Below, piece after piece: positions 33,280 through 44,463 of a stretch of DNA of 64,000 nt. The notes beneath the pieces were generated by a model. The model did not search any database and had not been told where the DNA came from. It worked only from the letters and a program-made list of their open reading frames with translations. Positions within the stretch are counted from its first letter, which is position 1; the number at the start of each line of letters is the position of its first letter. Source of the DNA: Saccharomonospora sp. NB11 (GTDB taxonomy: Bacteria > Actinomycetota > Actinomycetes > Mycobacteriales > Pseudonocardiaceae); assembly GCF_015910535.1 (NCBI RefSeq), contig NZ_JACBJG010000002.1, positions 405,982-469,981 of the forward strand, in the 5' to 3' direction. Position numbers and translations under genes: made by a program.

Positions 33280-35859
33280 TCACTCCTCGGCAGGGGGATC
33301 GTCGCCACGGATCATGGCGAGCACCCCTGGCAGGTCGTCGGGTTTCACCAGCACCTCGCGGGCCTTCGACCCCTCCGAGGGCCCCACCACGCCGCGGGTC
33401 TCCAACAGGTCCATCAACCGGCCCGCCTTCGCGAAGCCCACCCGCAGTTTCCGCTGCAGCATCGACGTCGAGCCGAACTGGGAGCTGACCACCAGCTCGG
33501 CCGCCTGCAGCAGCACGTCCAGGTCGTCGCCGATGTCCGGGTCGATGTCCTTCTTCTCGCTCGCCTTGCCCGTCGTGACGCCCTCGGTGTAGTCGGGCTC
33601 GGCCTGTTCCTTGGTGGCCGCGACGACGGCCGCGATCTCCTCGTCACTGACGAAGGCACCCTGCACACGGGTGGGTTTACCCGCTCCCATGGGCAGATAG
33701 AGCGCGTCACCCATCCCGATCAGCTTCTCCGCGCCCGCCTGGTCGAGGATGACCCGCGAGTCGGTCAGGGACGACGTCGCGAAGGCGAGGCGGGACGGCA
33801 CGTTGGTCTTGATCAGCCCCGTGACAACGTCCACCGACGGGCGTTGGGTCGCCAGCACGAGGTGGATGCCCGCGGCCCGCGCCTTCTGCGTGATCCGCAC
33901 GATGGCGTCCTCGACGTCCCTGGGCGCGGTCATCATGAGGTCGGCCAGCTCGTCGACGATCGCCATGATGTACGGGTACGGCCGGTAGACGCGTTCGCTG
34001 CCCGGCGGCGCCGTGATCTCCCCGGACCGCACCTTCCGGTTGAAGTCGTCGATGTGACGTACCCGGTTGGCCTGCATGTCCTGGTAGCGCTGCTCCATCT
34101 CCTCCACGAGCCAGGCCAGGGCCGCCGCGGCCTTCTTCGGCTGCGTGATGATGGGCGTGATCAGGTGCGGGATGCCCTCGTACGGGGTCAGCTCGACCAT
34201 CTTCGGGTCGATGAGGATCATGCGGCACTCGTCGGGCGTCGCCCTGGCCAGCAGGGACACCAGCATCGAGTTGACGAAGCTCGACTTGCCGGAGCCCGTG
34301 GAACCGGCCACGAGCAGGTGCGGCATCTTCGTCAGGTTGGCGGTGAGGAAGTCGCCCTCGATGTCCTTGCCGAGACCGATGACCATCGGGTGGTCGTCCT
34401 CGACGGCCGCCGGTGACCGCAGTACGTCGCCGAGCCGCACCATCTCCCGGTCGGTGTTCGGCACCTCGATGCCCACCGCCGACTTGCCGGGGATCGGGGC
34501 TAGCAGCCGCACGTTCTCCGTGGCCACGGCGTAGGCGATGTTCTTCGCCAGCGCCGTGATCTTCTCGACCTTCACGCCCGGACCGAGTTCGACCTCGTAC
34601 CGCGTGACCGTGGGACCGCGGGTGAAGCCCGTGACCTGCGCGTCGACCTTGAACTGCTCCATGACGCCGGTGATCGCGTCGATCATTTCGTCGTTGGCCC
34701 GGCTGTGTCCCTTCGGGGCGTCGCCGAGAGTCAGCAGTTCCAGTGAGGGAAGGGTGTAGTCCCCCTCCACGGATCGGGTGACCGACAACGCGGACGCGGT
34801 CCGGCGGGGCGTCTTCGCGGTGCGTTTCGGCCGGGCGGGCGACGACGCCCGCGACGCCGTCGACACCGCCACGGTGTCGGCTGTGGCCTCGTCCGACGGG
34901 ACGGCGAGGTCCAGAGTCGGCTGCGCGTCGTCGGCACCGTCGCGTCGAGCGCTGGTGCCCCGCTTGCGAGCGGGTCGCCGCAGTCGCGCGGTCGCGGGGT
35001 CGGTCTCGGTCACTGCGCCGGACACGGCGGATGCCGTGTCCACCTCGGACTTCTCCCGGCGTCGCGCGCTCCTCGCGTTCGCGGCGGCCCGTTCGGGCTC
35101 CTCGGCGGTGTCGTCCTCCTCGCCCATCCACTCGCGCACCCGCTGCGGGACACGCCGGACGGGCGTCCCGGAACACACCAGTACGCCGTACGCCAGGACG
35201 AGAACGAGCAACGGGACGGCCACCCAGCCCGTGACTCCCCGGGCGAGCAGGTCGCCGGAGAGCCAGCCGATCCATCCTCCGGCGTACATCTGATCCTGGT
35301 GGCTCTGCGGCCTACCGCTGATCAGGTGCAGCAGCCCGAGGACGGCGAGTCCGACGAGGAGGCCGCCGACCACCATGCGCGGCCGGGTCTCGGGGCGCGG
35401 CTGGGAACGCATGAGCACGATCGCGGCGCCGAACAACGTGATGGGCAGCACGAGGGCCGCGGACCCGAGGACACTGCGGGTGCCGATGGCAATGGCCTCG
35501 CCGACCGGTCCCGCCCCCTCCCAGCCCACGCCGATGGCCGCGACCAGGCCCAGGGCGACGAGTCCGAGTGCGAGTCCGTCCCGGCGGTGTTCGGGGTCCA
35601 GCTCACGGGTACGGCCGACCGCCCTGGCCACCCCGCCGACCCCGCGCGCGACCATCCGCCAGGTGCCTCGCACGGTCTTGGCGACCGGACCTCCCGACGA
35701 GCGCTTCGCGGGTGTCCGGCGCGCGGCGGAGGATCGGCCGGACGTCGCCTTCGACCTCGCCGGCCCCGAGCCGGACTTCGTCGAGGACTTCGCCTTCGTC
35801 GAGCGCTGCGGTCCTCGTCCCGCGTTGCCTCGCCCCCGTGTCGTCGAGCCGCTCGCCAT
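33280..35859 (-). CDS. ftsK: DNA translocase FtsK
   Basis: The 859-residue protein from ATG 35859 moves chromosome termini through the closing septum. A basic Ser/Lys/Arg-rich N-terminus of about 70 residues comes first, then four to five membrane helices up to about 230 and a 170-residue charged linker. The RecA-like motor carries Walker A GSTGSGKS (about 519-526, K525). The C-terminal gamma winged helix (LVVSSQFGSTSMLQRKLRVGFAKAGRLMDLLE) recognises KOPS-type sites. A frame to 35970 exists but has no ribosome site and no homologue-like sequence. menC follows at 3 bases; divergent from a PlsC-type acyltransferase. Confidence 0.95.
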   Translation of the reverse strand: MASGSTTRGRGNAGRGPQRSTKAKSSTKSGSGPARSKATSGRSSAARRTPAKRSSGGPVAKTVRGTWRMVARGVGGVARAVGRTRELDPEHRRDGLALGLVALGLVAAIGVGWEGAGPVGEAIAIGTRSVLGSAALVLPITLFGAAIVLMRSQPRPETRPRMVVGGLLVGLAVLGLLHLISGRPQSHQDQMYAGGWIGWLSGDLLARGVTGWVAVPLLVLVLAYGVLVCSGTPVRRVPQRVREWMGEEDDTAEEPERAAANARSARRREKSEVDTASAVSGAVTETDPATARLRRPARKRGTSARRDGADDAQPTLDLAVPSDEATADTVAVSTASRASSPARPKRTAKTPRRTASALSVTRSVEGDYTLPSLELLTLGDAPKGHSRANDEMIDAITGVMEQFKVDAQVTGFTRGPTVTRYEVELGPGVKVEKITALAKNIAYAVATENVRLLAPIPGKSAVGIEVPNTDREMVRLGDVLRSPAAVEDDHPMVIGLGKDIEGDFLTANLTKMPHLLVAGSTGSGKSSFVNSMLVSLLARATPDECRMILIDPKMVELTPYEGIPHLITPIITQPKKAAAALAWLVEEMEQRYQDMQANRVRHIDDFNRKVRSGEITAPPGSERVYRPYPYIMAIVDELADLMMTAPRDVEDAIVRITQKARAAGIHLVLATQRPSVDVVTGLIKTNVPSRLAFATSSLTDSRVILDQAGAEKLIGMGDALYLPMGAGKPTRVQGAFVSDEEIAAVVAATKEQAEPDYTEGVTTGKASEKKDIDPDIGDDLDVLLQAAELVVSSQFGSTSMLQRKLRVGFAKAGRLMDLLETRGVVGPSEGSKAREVLVKPDDLPGVLAMIRGDDPPAEE

Positions 35860-35981
35860 GCCCCTACGGTAGCCGCTGCACCCCATGCGTCCCGGGCGCC
35901 ACACTGGCCACAGGTGATATTGATCGACCTCACCCACGCCCCGTGTCCCGCGCGCGAGCACGCGTGACATGCTTTGCGCCC

Positions 35982-36812
35982 ATGGTGGCGCTTCGACACG
36001 ACCGTGGGTCCTCCGGCCGGGGTGGAAAGACGCGAGTTCCGCTGGTGTGGCGGACGATGCTCGCGCTCGACCACGGAGTCGTCAACCTCGCGGGACGGCT
36101 CCGGGTCAGTGGGAGCGTTCCGGCGTCGTTGCGGGGCAAACCTCTGCTCATGGCCGCCAACCACATCGGCGTGTTCGACGCGTTCGTCCTGATGGCCGCG
36201 TGCCGACGACTGGGCCTGGCACCGCGATTCATGCTCGCGGGCGGACTGTTGGACGCTCCCGTGCTGGGACCCGCGTTGCGAGCGAGCGGACACCTGCGGG
36301 TCGACCGCGGCTCGGCGTCGGCGGTCGCTCAGTTCGCCCAGGCCGCCGAGGCCCTGCGCACCACCACCGCGCCGATCATCGTGTACCCGGAGGGTCGCAT
36401 CAGCCACGACCCGGGGCTGTGGCCGGAACGCGGCAAGACCGGCGCGGCCCGGCTCGCGCTCTCGGCGGGCGTGCCCGTCATCCCCATCAGCCAGTGGGGA
36501 GCGCACGAGGCCGTGTACTGGGGCACCGAGACCGTCACCGGGTTCTCCGACATCCTGCCCCTCGCCCGGTCGGGCCTGACCTCTCCGTTGCGCCGTCCCA
36601 CCTTCCGGGTCCACTTCGGAGAACCCGTCGACCTCTCGCCCTTCACGGCGGGGCGCCCGGGTGACGCGGTCAAGGCGCACGCGGCGATCATGCGGGCGAT
36701 CACCGACGGACTCGTTCCCCTGCGTGCCGCCGAGCCCGACGTGCCGCGGTTCGTCGACCCGACCCGCCCCACCGACGGGCACAGCCCGTGGCGGCCCGGA
36801 GCGGAGTCGTGA
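35982..36812 (+). CDS. PlsC-type 1-acylglycerol-3-phosphate acyltransferase
   Basis: A 276-residue membrane-associated acyltransferase. The HX4D motif is H61-IGVF-D66 in AANHIGVFDAFVL. FMLAGGLLDAPVLGPALRASGHLRVDRGSAS supplies motif II, YPEGRISHDPG motif III (more usual is FPEGT) and VPVIPISQWGA motif IV. ATG 35982 is preferred; GTG 35964 is a possible earlier start. It should acylate lysophosphatidate or a related lipid on the inner membrane face. The EamA transporter gene starts within its stop codon (GTGA), so the two are co-expressed. Other paralogues probably exist in the genome, so the exact lipid acceptor is uncertain. Confidence 0.85.
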   Translation: MVALRHDRGSSGRGGKTRVPLVWRTMLALDHGVVNLAGRLRVSGSVPASLRGKPLLMAANHIGVFDAFVLMAACRRLGLAPRFMLAGGLLDAPVLGPALRASGHLRVDRGSASAVAQFAQAAEALRTTTAPIIVYPEGRISHDPGLWPERGKTGAARLALSAGVPVIPISQWGAHEAVYWGTETVTGFSDILPLARSGLTSPLRRPTFRVHFGEPVDLSPFTAGRPGDAVKAHAAIMRAITDGLVPLRAAEPDVPRFVDPTRPTDGHSPWRPGAES

Positions 36813-37819
36813 GCACGTCCGGTTCATCCGACAGAACCACCGAGCCGGCGAGCGAGACTCCGCCCCGGCGCCGCACTCGCGGAATTCTGCTGCTTGTCCT
36901 CTCGTCGATCTGCTTCGGCACCTCCGGCGCGCTGGGCAAGCCCGCCATGGTGGTGGGCCTGTCCCCGGAACAGGTGGCCGCCGCACGCATCGGTATCGCC
37001 GCCGTCGTCCTGCTCGTCGGAGTCGGTCTCACCCGCCCCGGGCTGCTGCGGGTGCGGCGAGGACAGTGGCGGGTCCTGCTGGGCTACGGGCTGCTCGGCG
37101 TCGCCGGCGTGCAGTTGTTCTACTTCCTCTCGGCCTCCCGCGTGCCCGTGGGCATCGCGATCCTGCTGGAGTTCGCCTCGCCGGTGCTCGTCGCGCTGTG
37201 GGTGCGGTTCGTACGTCGGGTCCGCCTCCCGTGGCCGATGTGGGCGGGGATCGCAACGGCGATCGTGGGCCTCGCCCTCGTTGCGCGGGTCCACGAAGGA
37301 CTCACCCTCGACGTCCTCGGCCTCGCGGCGGGCATCGGGGCGTCGGTGTGCTCCGCGGCGTACTTCCTGATCGGTGAGCACGGCGTGGCCAGCCAGCATC
37401 CGTTGGGCATGGTGACGTGGGGGATGACCATCGGCGCGGTCGCCGTGTGCGTCGTGGCACCCCCGTGGACGCTGCCGGGGTCGCTGCTGACGGCCCCGGC
37501 CGAGCTGGGGCCGTGGCAGCCCCCGGTGTGGCTGTTGTTGGTGGCCGTCTCGCTGTTCTCGACCGTGCTCGCCTACCTGGCGGGCATCACGGCACTGCGG
37601 CACCTTCCGGTGTCGACGGCGAGTGTGCTGGCACTCCTGGAACCTCTCGTGGCCACCACCTCGGCCTGGCTGCTGCTGGACGAGTCGCTCGTGTGGGTCC
37701 AGCTCCTCGGCGCCGCGGTGCTCCTCGGCGGCGCGACGGTGGTGCAACTGACCGCACCCACCGCTCAGGGCGGTCCCGCGACCGGGGCGGCCGAGCCACT
37801 CCCTCACGCTGAGCGCTGA
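36809..37819 (+). CDS. EamA/DMT-superfamily transporter
   Basis: A 336-residue integral membrane protein with ten hydrophobic helices arranged as two EamA repeats of five. The first starts with RGILLLVLSSICFGTSGALGKPAM (about 22-45) and the second with LAAGIGASVCSAAYFLIGEHG (about 178-198). The late ALRHLPVSTASVLALLEPLVATTSAWLLLDE is the highly conserved repeat-end motif of RhaT/RarD-like exporters. I choose GTG 36809, overlapping the PlsC stop; GTG 36788 would add seven residues. The substrate is unknown; amino acids or nucleotides and their precursors are common. Confidence 0.87.
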   Translation: MSTSGSSDRTTEPASETPPRRRTRGILLLVLSSICFGTSGALGKPAMVVGLSPEQVAAARIGIAAVVLLVGVGLTRPGLLRVRRGQWRVLLGYGLLGVAGVQLFYFLSASRVPVGIAILLEFASPVLVALWVRFVRRVRLPWPMWAGIATAIVGLALVARVHEGLTLDVLGLAAGIGASVCSAAYFLIGEHGVASQHPLGMVTWGMTIGAVAVCVVAPPWTLPGSLLTAPAELGPWQPPVWLLLVAVSLFSTVLAYLAGITALRHLPVSTASVLALLEPLVATTSAWLLLDESLVWVQLLGAAVLLGGATVVQLTAPTAQGGPATGAAEPLPHAER

Positions 37820-37911
37820 ATCGCTGCGGCAATCCGTCGGACGGGAACCGATCGCGCCGCCGACGCTTCCAAGTGGGTGACCCGACAAGAGCGACACAGC
37901 AGGGGGAACGC

Positions 37912-38049
37912 ATGAGCCGCCCGACTCGAACCGAGCAGCGCCGCGCGCGGAGGGCCCTGATCGTGCAGGCCGTCCTCGTCCTGACGGCGCTGGTGGTGGT
38001 GAGCCTCACCGGCCGGGGTCGGCACACACCGCCCCGAGACGACCGCTGA
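37912..38049 (+). CDS. 45-residue single-span membrane peptide
   Basis: ATG 37912 follows AGGGGGAA at a good distance and opens a frame of 45 codons to TGA 38047-38049. The peptide has a basic N-terminus (SRPTRTEQRRARRALI), one hydrophobic segment of about 17 residues (VQAVLVLTALVVVSLTG) and a polar tail. Inside would be the arginine-rich end. It is directly followed by a strong terminator, which supports a real transcript end. No family recognised; a short stress or regulatory membrane peptide is possible. Confidence 0.55.
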   Translation: MSRPTRTEQRRARRALIVQAVLVLTALVVVSLTGRGRHTPPRDDR

Positions 38050-38050
38050 C

Positions 38051-38096
38051 GCCGAGGGGAGGCACCCGCCCCTCACAGCGGGTGCCTCCCCTCGGC
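38051..38096. terminator. Perfect 19-bp bidirectional terminator stem
   Basis: 38051-38069 and 38078-38096 are exact 19-base complements with an 8-base loop. The stem begins one base after the stop of the 45-residue peptide and ends 5 bases before the RNase J stop, so it separates the two convergent transcripts. No U tract is present on either side. Confidence 0.85.
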
Positions 38097-38101
38097 AACA
38101 C

Positions 38102-40887
<2,786 letters not shown>

Positions 40888-40952
40888 TCACCCCGTCGGG
40901 CGGGACGACAGAATTGCCGGTGGCGCGACTCCGGAGCGGGAAACTTTTCCGG

Positions 40953-42461
40953 TTACGCCACGTCCTGCAGCACGGAACCGACCCGCTGCCCGCCGTCCTT
41001 GTTGCCGAGGAAGCAGTGCACGTGCCGGATGGGTTTGTCGTAGTCGCCCGCCGGCGCTTTCTCCCATTCCTGCTTGGTCGGGATGAGCGCGCGGTAGGCC
41101 AGCCCGGGACGCTGGGCGTCCGAGACCCTGTTCGAGTGGAACGTGAGACCGCACACCGTCTCGGCGTAGCGGGCGAGTTCCTCCTCCCCCGGGTAGCGGG
41201 CCTCCGGGACGCCCTGCTCGTCGGAGCCGCCGATCGGCCGCAGACTGTCGAACCACTCGACGTCGTGGGACTCCTCGCAGTCCACCCAGTTGCTCTGACC
41301 GATCGCACGCCCCTTGTCCAGGGTGGTGTTGACGCAGTCGTAGGTGGAGTCGATCACCAGCTCGACGATGTCACCACCCGCGCCGTAGGTCAGCGTGGGC
41401 AGCATCTGCTCGTCCACGCTCGGCGACCACACGGGTTTGCCGAGGAAGAAGCCCGCCACGAGAAGGGCGACCCCGGCGAGCGCACCGACCGACACCAGGA
41501 CCTTCGTGCGCCCCGGTGACCTCGCGGGCCGCCCGACCGGACCTCCGGCGAAGCCTGCGACCTGCGTGGGCGCCGAGTGGTGCAGGGTCGGCTGTCCGCC
41601 CGGCGGGGTCGGCATCGCGGGTTGCTGCTGCGCGGCGAGTGTCAGGAGGTGCTCGGCCTGTTCGGCGGAGATGCGTCCCTCGGGCGACGTCGCCATCAGG
41701 CCCATGATCGCCGAGGCGAGCGGGCCCTGAACCTTCGTGAGGTACGGGACCTCGTTCATGATCGCGTGCAACGTCGCCGCCGTGGACGCGCGCTCGAACG
41801 GCACGGTGCCCTCCGCCGCGAAGAACAACGCCGCGCCCAGCGACCACAGATCCGACGCCGGCATCGCCTCGCTCCCGGCGACCCGTTCGGGCGCCATGAA
41901 GGCCGGAGAGCCGACGAGCATGCCACTCGTGGTGATGCGGGGGTCGTCGATGGCCTGCGCGATGCCGAAGTCCGTCAACTTCGCGCGACCGTTGGGGGCC
42001 ACCATGATGTTGGCAGGTTTGACGTCGCGGTGGACGATCCCGGACTGGTGGGCGGCACGCAGGGCCGAGAGCACCTGCAGCCCGATCGCGGCGATCTGCT
42101 GCGACGGCAGCGGCCCGTTTCGCCGCACGAGACCGGACAGCGTCGGAGCCTCGACCAGCTCCATGACGATGTAGGTGATCCCGTTCTCCGTGACGACGTC
42201 GAAAACGGTCACGACGGCGGGGTCGTTGAGGCGACCTCCGGTGCGCACCTCCCGCAGCACGCGTTCCTGGAAGACGTCTTCCTCGGCCCCGTCGGGGAGG
42301 CGCAGTTCCTTGATCGCGACCTGCCTGCCGATCACGGTGTCCTCGGCCCGCCACACGACGCCCATGCCGCCGCGCCCGAGTTCACCCCCGAGGCGGTATC
42401 GGTTGGCGATCATCCGCGTCGCGGGCACCGCGGGGGCGGTGGAGGTCTGCTCGTCGGTCAC
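40953..42461 (-). CDS. Transmembrane Ser/Thr protein kinase with extracellular Cys domain
   Basis: A 502-residue Hanks-type kinase. The glycine loop GRGGMG is at 29-34, the ATP lysine is K51, HRDVKPAN has catalytic D146, DFG is at 164-166 and APE at 190-192, so the kinase is complete. A Pro/Gly-rich juxtamembrane linker leads to one transmembrane helix near 325-346. The outside part of about 150 residues has no PASTA repeats. It carries four spaced cysteines (in YDCVN, VDCEES, TVCGL and VHCFLG) and resembles the DUF4190/septum-formation-like extracellular modules of actinobacteria. The ligand is unknown. It lies between dapA and an ACT-domain gene, with gaps of about 100-130 bases on each side. 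Confidence 0.9.
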   Translation of the reverse strand: MTDEQTSTAPAVPATRMIANRYRLGGELGRGGMGVVWRAEDTVIGRQVAIKELRLPDGAEEDVFQERVLREVRTGGRLNDPAVVTVFDVVTENGITYIVMELVEAPTLSGLVRRNGPLPSQQIAAIGLQVLSALRAAHQSGIVHRDVKPANIMVAPNGRAKLTDFGIAQAIDDPRITTSGMLVGSPAFMAPERVAGSEAMPASDLWSLGAALFFAAEGTVPFERASTAATLHAIMNEVPYLTKVQGPLASAIMGLMATSPEGRISAEQAEHLLTLAAQQQPAMPTPPGGQPTLHHSAPTQVAGFAGGPVGRPARSPGRTKVLVSVGALAGVALLVAGFFLGKPVWSPSVDEQMLPTLTYGAGGDIVELVIDSTYDCVNTTLDKGRAIGQSNWVDCEESHDVEWFDSLRPIGGSDEQGVPEARYPGEEELARYAETVCGLTFHSNRVSDAQRPGLAYRALIPTKQEWEKAPAGDYDKPIRHVHCFLGNKDGGQRVGSVLQDVA

Positions 42462-42564
42462 CCTGCATCTCCTCGTCTCGTGCGCCAGAGATGGTAGCGA
42501 CCACTCACCCGACCGGGCGAAGAACAGTCAATGTCGTGGACGCTGCGTGATGCCCGCCGTCGTC

Positions 42565-42954
42565 TCACACGACGACCGCGTGCCCCGCCGAACGCAACGC
42601 CGTCACGGCGCGTTGCAGGTCGTCGTCCTTCACGAGGAGGTGGTCGGTGTCGTAGGTGGACATCGCGAACAGCGACACCCCGGCCGCCGCCAGCTCGCTC
42701 GCCAAGGCGGCCATGATGCCGGTCAGGCTGAACTCCAGCGGCCCCCGCACAGTCAGCAGCCGCCAGCCCGGCTCCACCACGGCGCCGTCCACCACCGCTG
42801 TCGCGGGGCACACGACCGACACCTCGCTCTCGGTGCGAGTGACGGACACGAAGTCGTCCACCGCGTCGAACAGGCGGGTCGGCACCGCGGCGGCCGGGTC
42901 GAGCCGGGCGACGGCGTACTCGCCCGGCCGGACGTCGATCGTCAGTTTCCTCAC
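42565..42954 (-). CDS. ACT-domain (CASTOR-like) small protein
   Basis: A 129-residue protein with two ACT-like halves. It begins MRKLTIDVRPGEYAVARLDPAAAVP and its second half contains GPLEFSLTGIMAALASELAAAGVSLFAMSTYDTDHLLVKDDDLQRAVTALRSAGHAVV, the pattern of the ACT/CASTOR family (LTGIMAxLxxxLAxAGVSLFAxSTYDTDHxLV). Such proteins bind amino acids and act as allosteric sensors; the ligand is unknown. It stands alone between the kinase and thyX. No partner enzyme is fused. Confidence 0.85.
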   Translation of the reverse strand: MRKLTIDVRPGEYAVARLDPAAAVPTRLFDAVDDFVSVTRTESEVSVVCPATAVVDGAVVEPGWRLLTVRGPLEFSLTGIMAALASELAAAGVSLFAMSTYDTDHLLVKDDDLQRAVTALRSAGHAVVV

Positions 42955-43000
42955 GGCACCACCATGCCCGGTGAGGCTCCGCCGTGCCTCCTCGCCCGCG

Positions 43001-43753
43001 TCAGCCCTCGGCGACCTTGGGGCTCGACGCCACCTCGGTCCCGTCGGGCAACGTCGAGATCGTGAAGTCGGCGAACGCGTTCTCGGCCACCTTCTGCAAC
43101 TGCCGCAGGCACTCGACGGCCAGGGCCCGGATCTCCACGTCGGCCTGCTCGGTCGCCCGCATGGCGATGAAGTGGCGCCACGCGCGGTAGTTGCCGGTGA
43201 CGACGATGCGAGTCTCGGTGGCGTTCGGCAGCACCGACCGGGCCGCCTGTCGGGCCTGCTTGCGACGCAGGGTCGCGCTCGGAGCGTCGGCGAACTTCTT
43301 CTCCAGCCCTTCGAGCAGCTCGTTGTAGGCGTCGATGCTCGCTTGGCTGGCGGCGAGGAACTTCTCGTGCAGCTCGGGGTCGTTCGCGATCACGTCCGGC
43401 TCGACGAACGCCGCGTCGCGCTCCGGCACGTACCGCTGGGAGAGCTGCGAGTAGGAGAAGTGCCGGTGACGGATGAGCTCGTGCGTGAGCGAGCGCGAGA
43501 TGCCGGTGATGTAGAACGACACGCTCGCGTGTTCGAGCACCGAGAGGTGTCCGACGTCGATGATGTGGCTGAGATATCCCTCGTTGGTCGCGGTGCGCGG
43601 GTTCGGCTTCGACCACGACTGGTAGCACGCCCGTCCCGCGAACTCGGCCAGCGCCTGACCTCCGTCCGCATCGGTCGACCACGGCACATCCTCGGGCGGG
43701 AAGAACTCCGTCTTCGCGATCAACCGCACCTTGGGCGCCACCGTTTCGGCCAC
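43001..43753 (-). CDS. thyX: Flavin-dependent thymidylate synthase
   Basis: A 250-residue FAD enzyme that methylates dUMP to dTMP with methylene-tetrahydrofolate. The ThyX signature RHRX7S spans R95-S105 in [11 protein letters not shown]. The N-terminal [24 protein letters not shown] and the [22 protein letters not shown] segment match M. tuberculosis ThyX nearly residue by residue. The second conserved part is [34 protein letters not shown] use GTG 43753 because homologues start at that point; the frame runs upstream to 43780 without a ribosome site. Like in mycobacteria, it lies upstream of dapA and rnj. Confidence 0.95.
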   Translation of the reverse strand: MAETVAPKVRLIAKTEFFPPEDVPWSTDADGGQALAEFAGRACYQSWSKPNPRTATNEGYLSHIIDVGHLSVLEHASVSFYITGISRSLTHELIRHRHFSYSQLSQRYVPERDAAFVEPDVIANDPELHEKFLAASQASIDAYNELLEGLEKKFADAPSATLRRKQARQAARSVLPNATETRIVVTGNYRAWRHFIAMRATEQADVEIRALAVECLRQLQKVAENAFADFTISTLPDGTEVASSPKVAEG

Positions 43754-43867
43754 GTCCGACTCCCTCCACTCGGTTTCCACCCGGCAGCGTACTTCCGGAG
43801 GGAACCGGTGTCGGACACCGCGCCCTCACGGTGGGACGTCCACCACCACGCCCCCGGACATCACGAC

Positions 43868-43920
43868 GACATCATGCTGGCCTCTTGCATGACATCATCG
43901 ATGGTGTCACGGTGGTGTCA
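43868..43920. promoter_or_regulatory. Array of TGRTGTCA half-sites before the RHH gene
   Basis: Four near-identical half-sites occur in 53 bases: GACATCAT (43868-43875, reverse), TGACATCA (43890-43897, reverse), TGGTGTCA (43902-43909) and TGGTGTCA (43913-43920). The middle two form a 20-bp near-palindrome TGACATCATCGATGGTGTCA with two mismatched positions. The last half-site ends on the first base of the start codon (ATG 43920). This layout is typical of ribbon-helix-helix autoregulation, and the first gene encodes an RHH domain. Confidence 0.7.
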
Positions 43921-44459
43921 TGGACCTGAATCCGTACCTCGCCACCTTGCGGGAGAGCTTGGCCACCACGGCCGGGGCGGGCGACGAGCACCTCCAGCGC
44001 GCCGCTGCCGTGCTCTCGGCCGCGCTCGAACCGGCCGCCCGACTGACTTTCATGAACGCGATGTCCGACCTCGCGGCGGAGATCACCGCCCAACTGCCGG
44101 ACCACGTCGTGGAGGTGCGGCTCGACGGCCGCGACGTCCGCGTCGTGGTCAGCGGCAGCGAGCCCGAGCCGCCCGAGAGCCCGGAGCCGCCTCCCCCACC
44201 GCCTCCGCCTCCACCGGGCGACTCGGGCGACATCAGCCGGATGACGTTGCGTCTGTTCGAGCACCTGAAGTCGCAGGCCGAGCAGGCCGCCGCCGCCCAG
44301 GGCGTCTCGCTCAACACGTTCGTCCAGCAGGCCGTCCAGGGCGCGCTGGCCGGGAAGCCCGCCGGGGGCCCGCCGTTCGGTCATCCCCGCCACGGACGCG
44401 GTCGCGGCGGCCCCGGCCCACGCGGCGGTTCCCACCTGCACGGCTGGGTCAGGGGGTGA
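43920..44459 (+). CDS. Ribbon-helix-helix (HicB/CopG-like) regulator
   Basis: The 179-residue protein has a helical N-terminal domain (LNPYLATLRESLATTAGAGDEHLQRAAAVLSAALEPAARL), a short sheet with VVEVRLDGRDVRVVV, and a linker of ten consecutive prolines. A C-terminal RHH domain follows: SRMTLRLFEHLKSQAEQAAAAQGVSLNTFVQQAVQGAL. It ends in a Gly/Arg/His-rich tail. The strand RMTLRL would contact DNA. No toxin gene is adjacent, so it is not a HicA/HicB toxin pair. The half-site array over its start suggests autoregulation. The DUF4097 gene begins 4 bases after its stop and is probably its co-regulated partner. Confidence 0.78.
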   Translation: MDLNPYLATLRESLATTAGAGDEHLQRAAAVLSAALEPAARLTFMNAMSDLAAEITAQLPDHVVEVRLDGRDVRVVVSGSEPEPPESPEPPPPPPPPPPGDSGDISRMTLRLFEHLKSQAEQAAAAQGVSLNTFVQQAVQGALAGKPAGGPPFGHPRHGRGRGGPGPRGGSHLHGWVRG

Positions 44460-44463
44460 CGAC

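Noticed and set aside
43920..44459. HicA/HicB-type toxin-antitoxin module
   Set aside because: The HicB-like gene has no adjacent small toxin gene; the downstream gene is a DUF4097 beta-helix protein.
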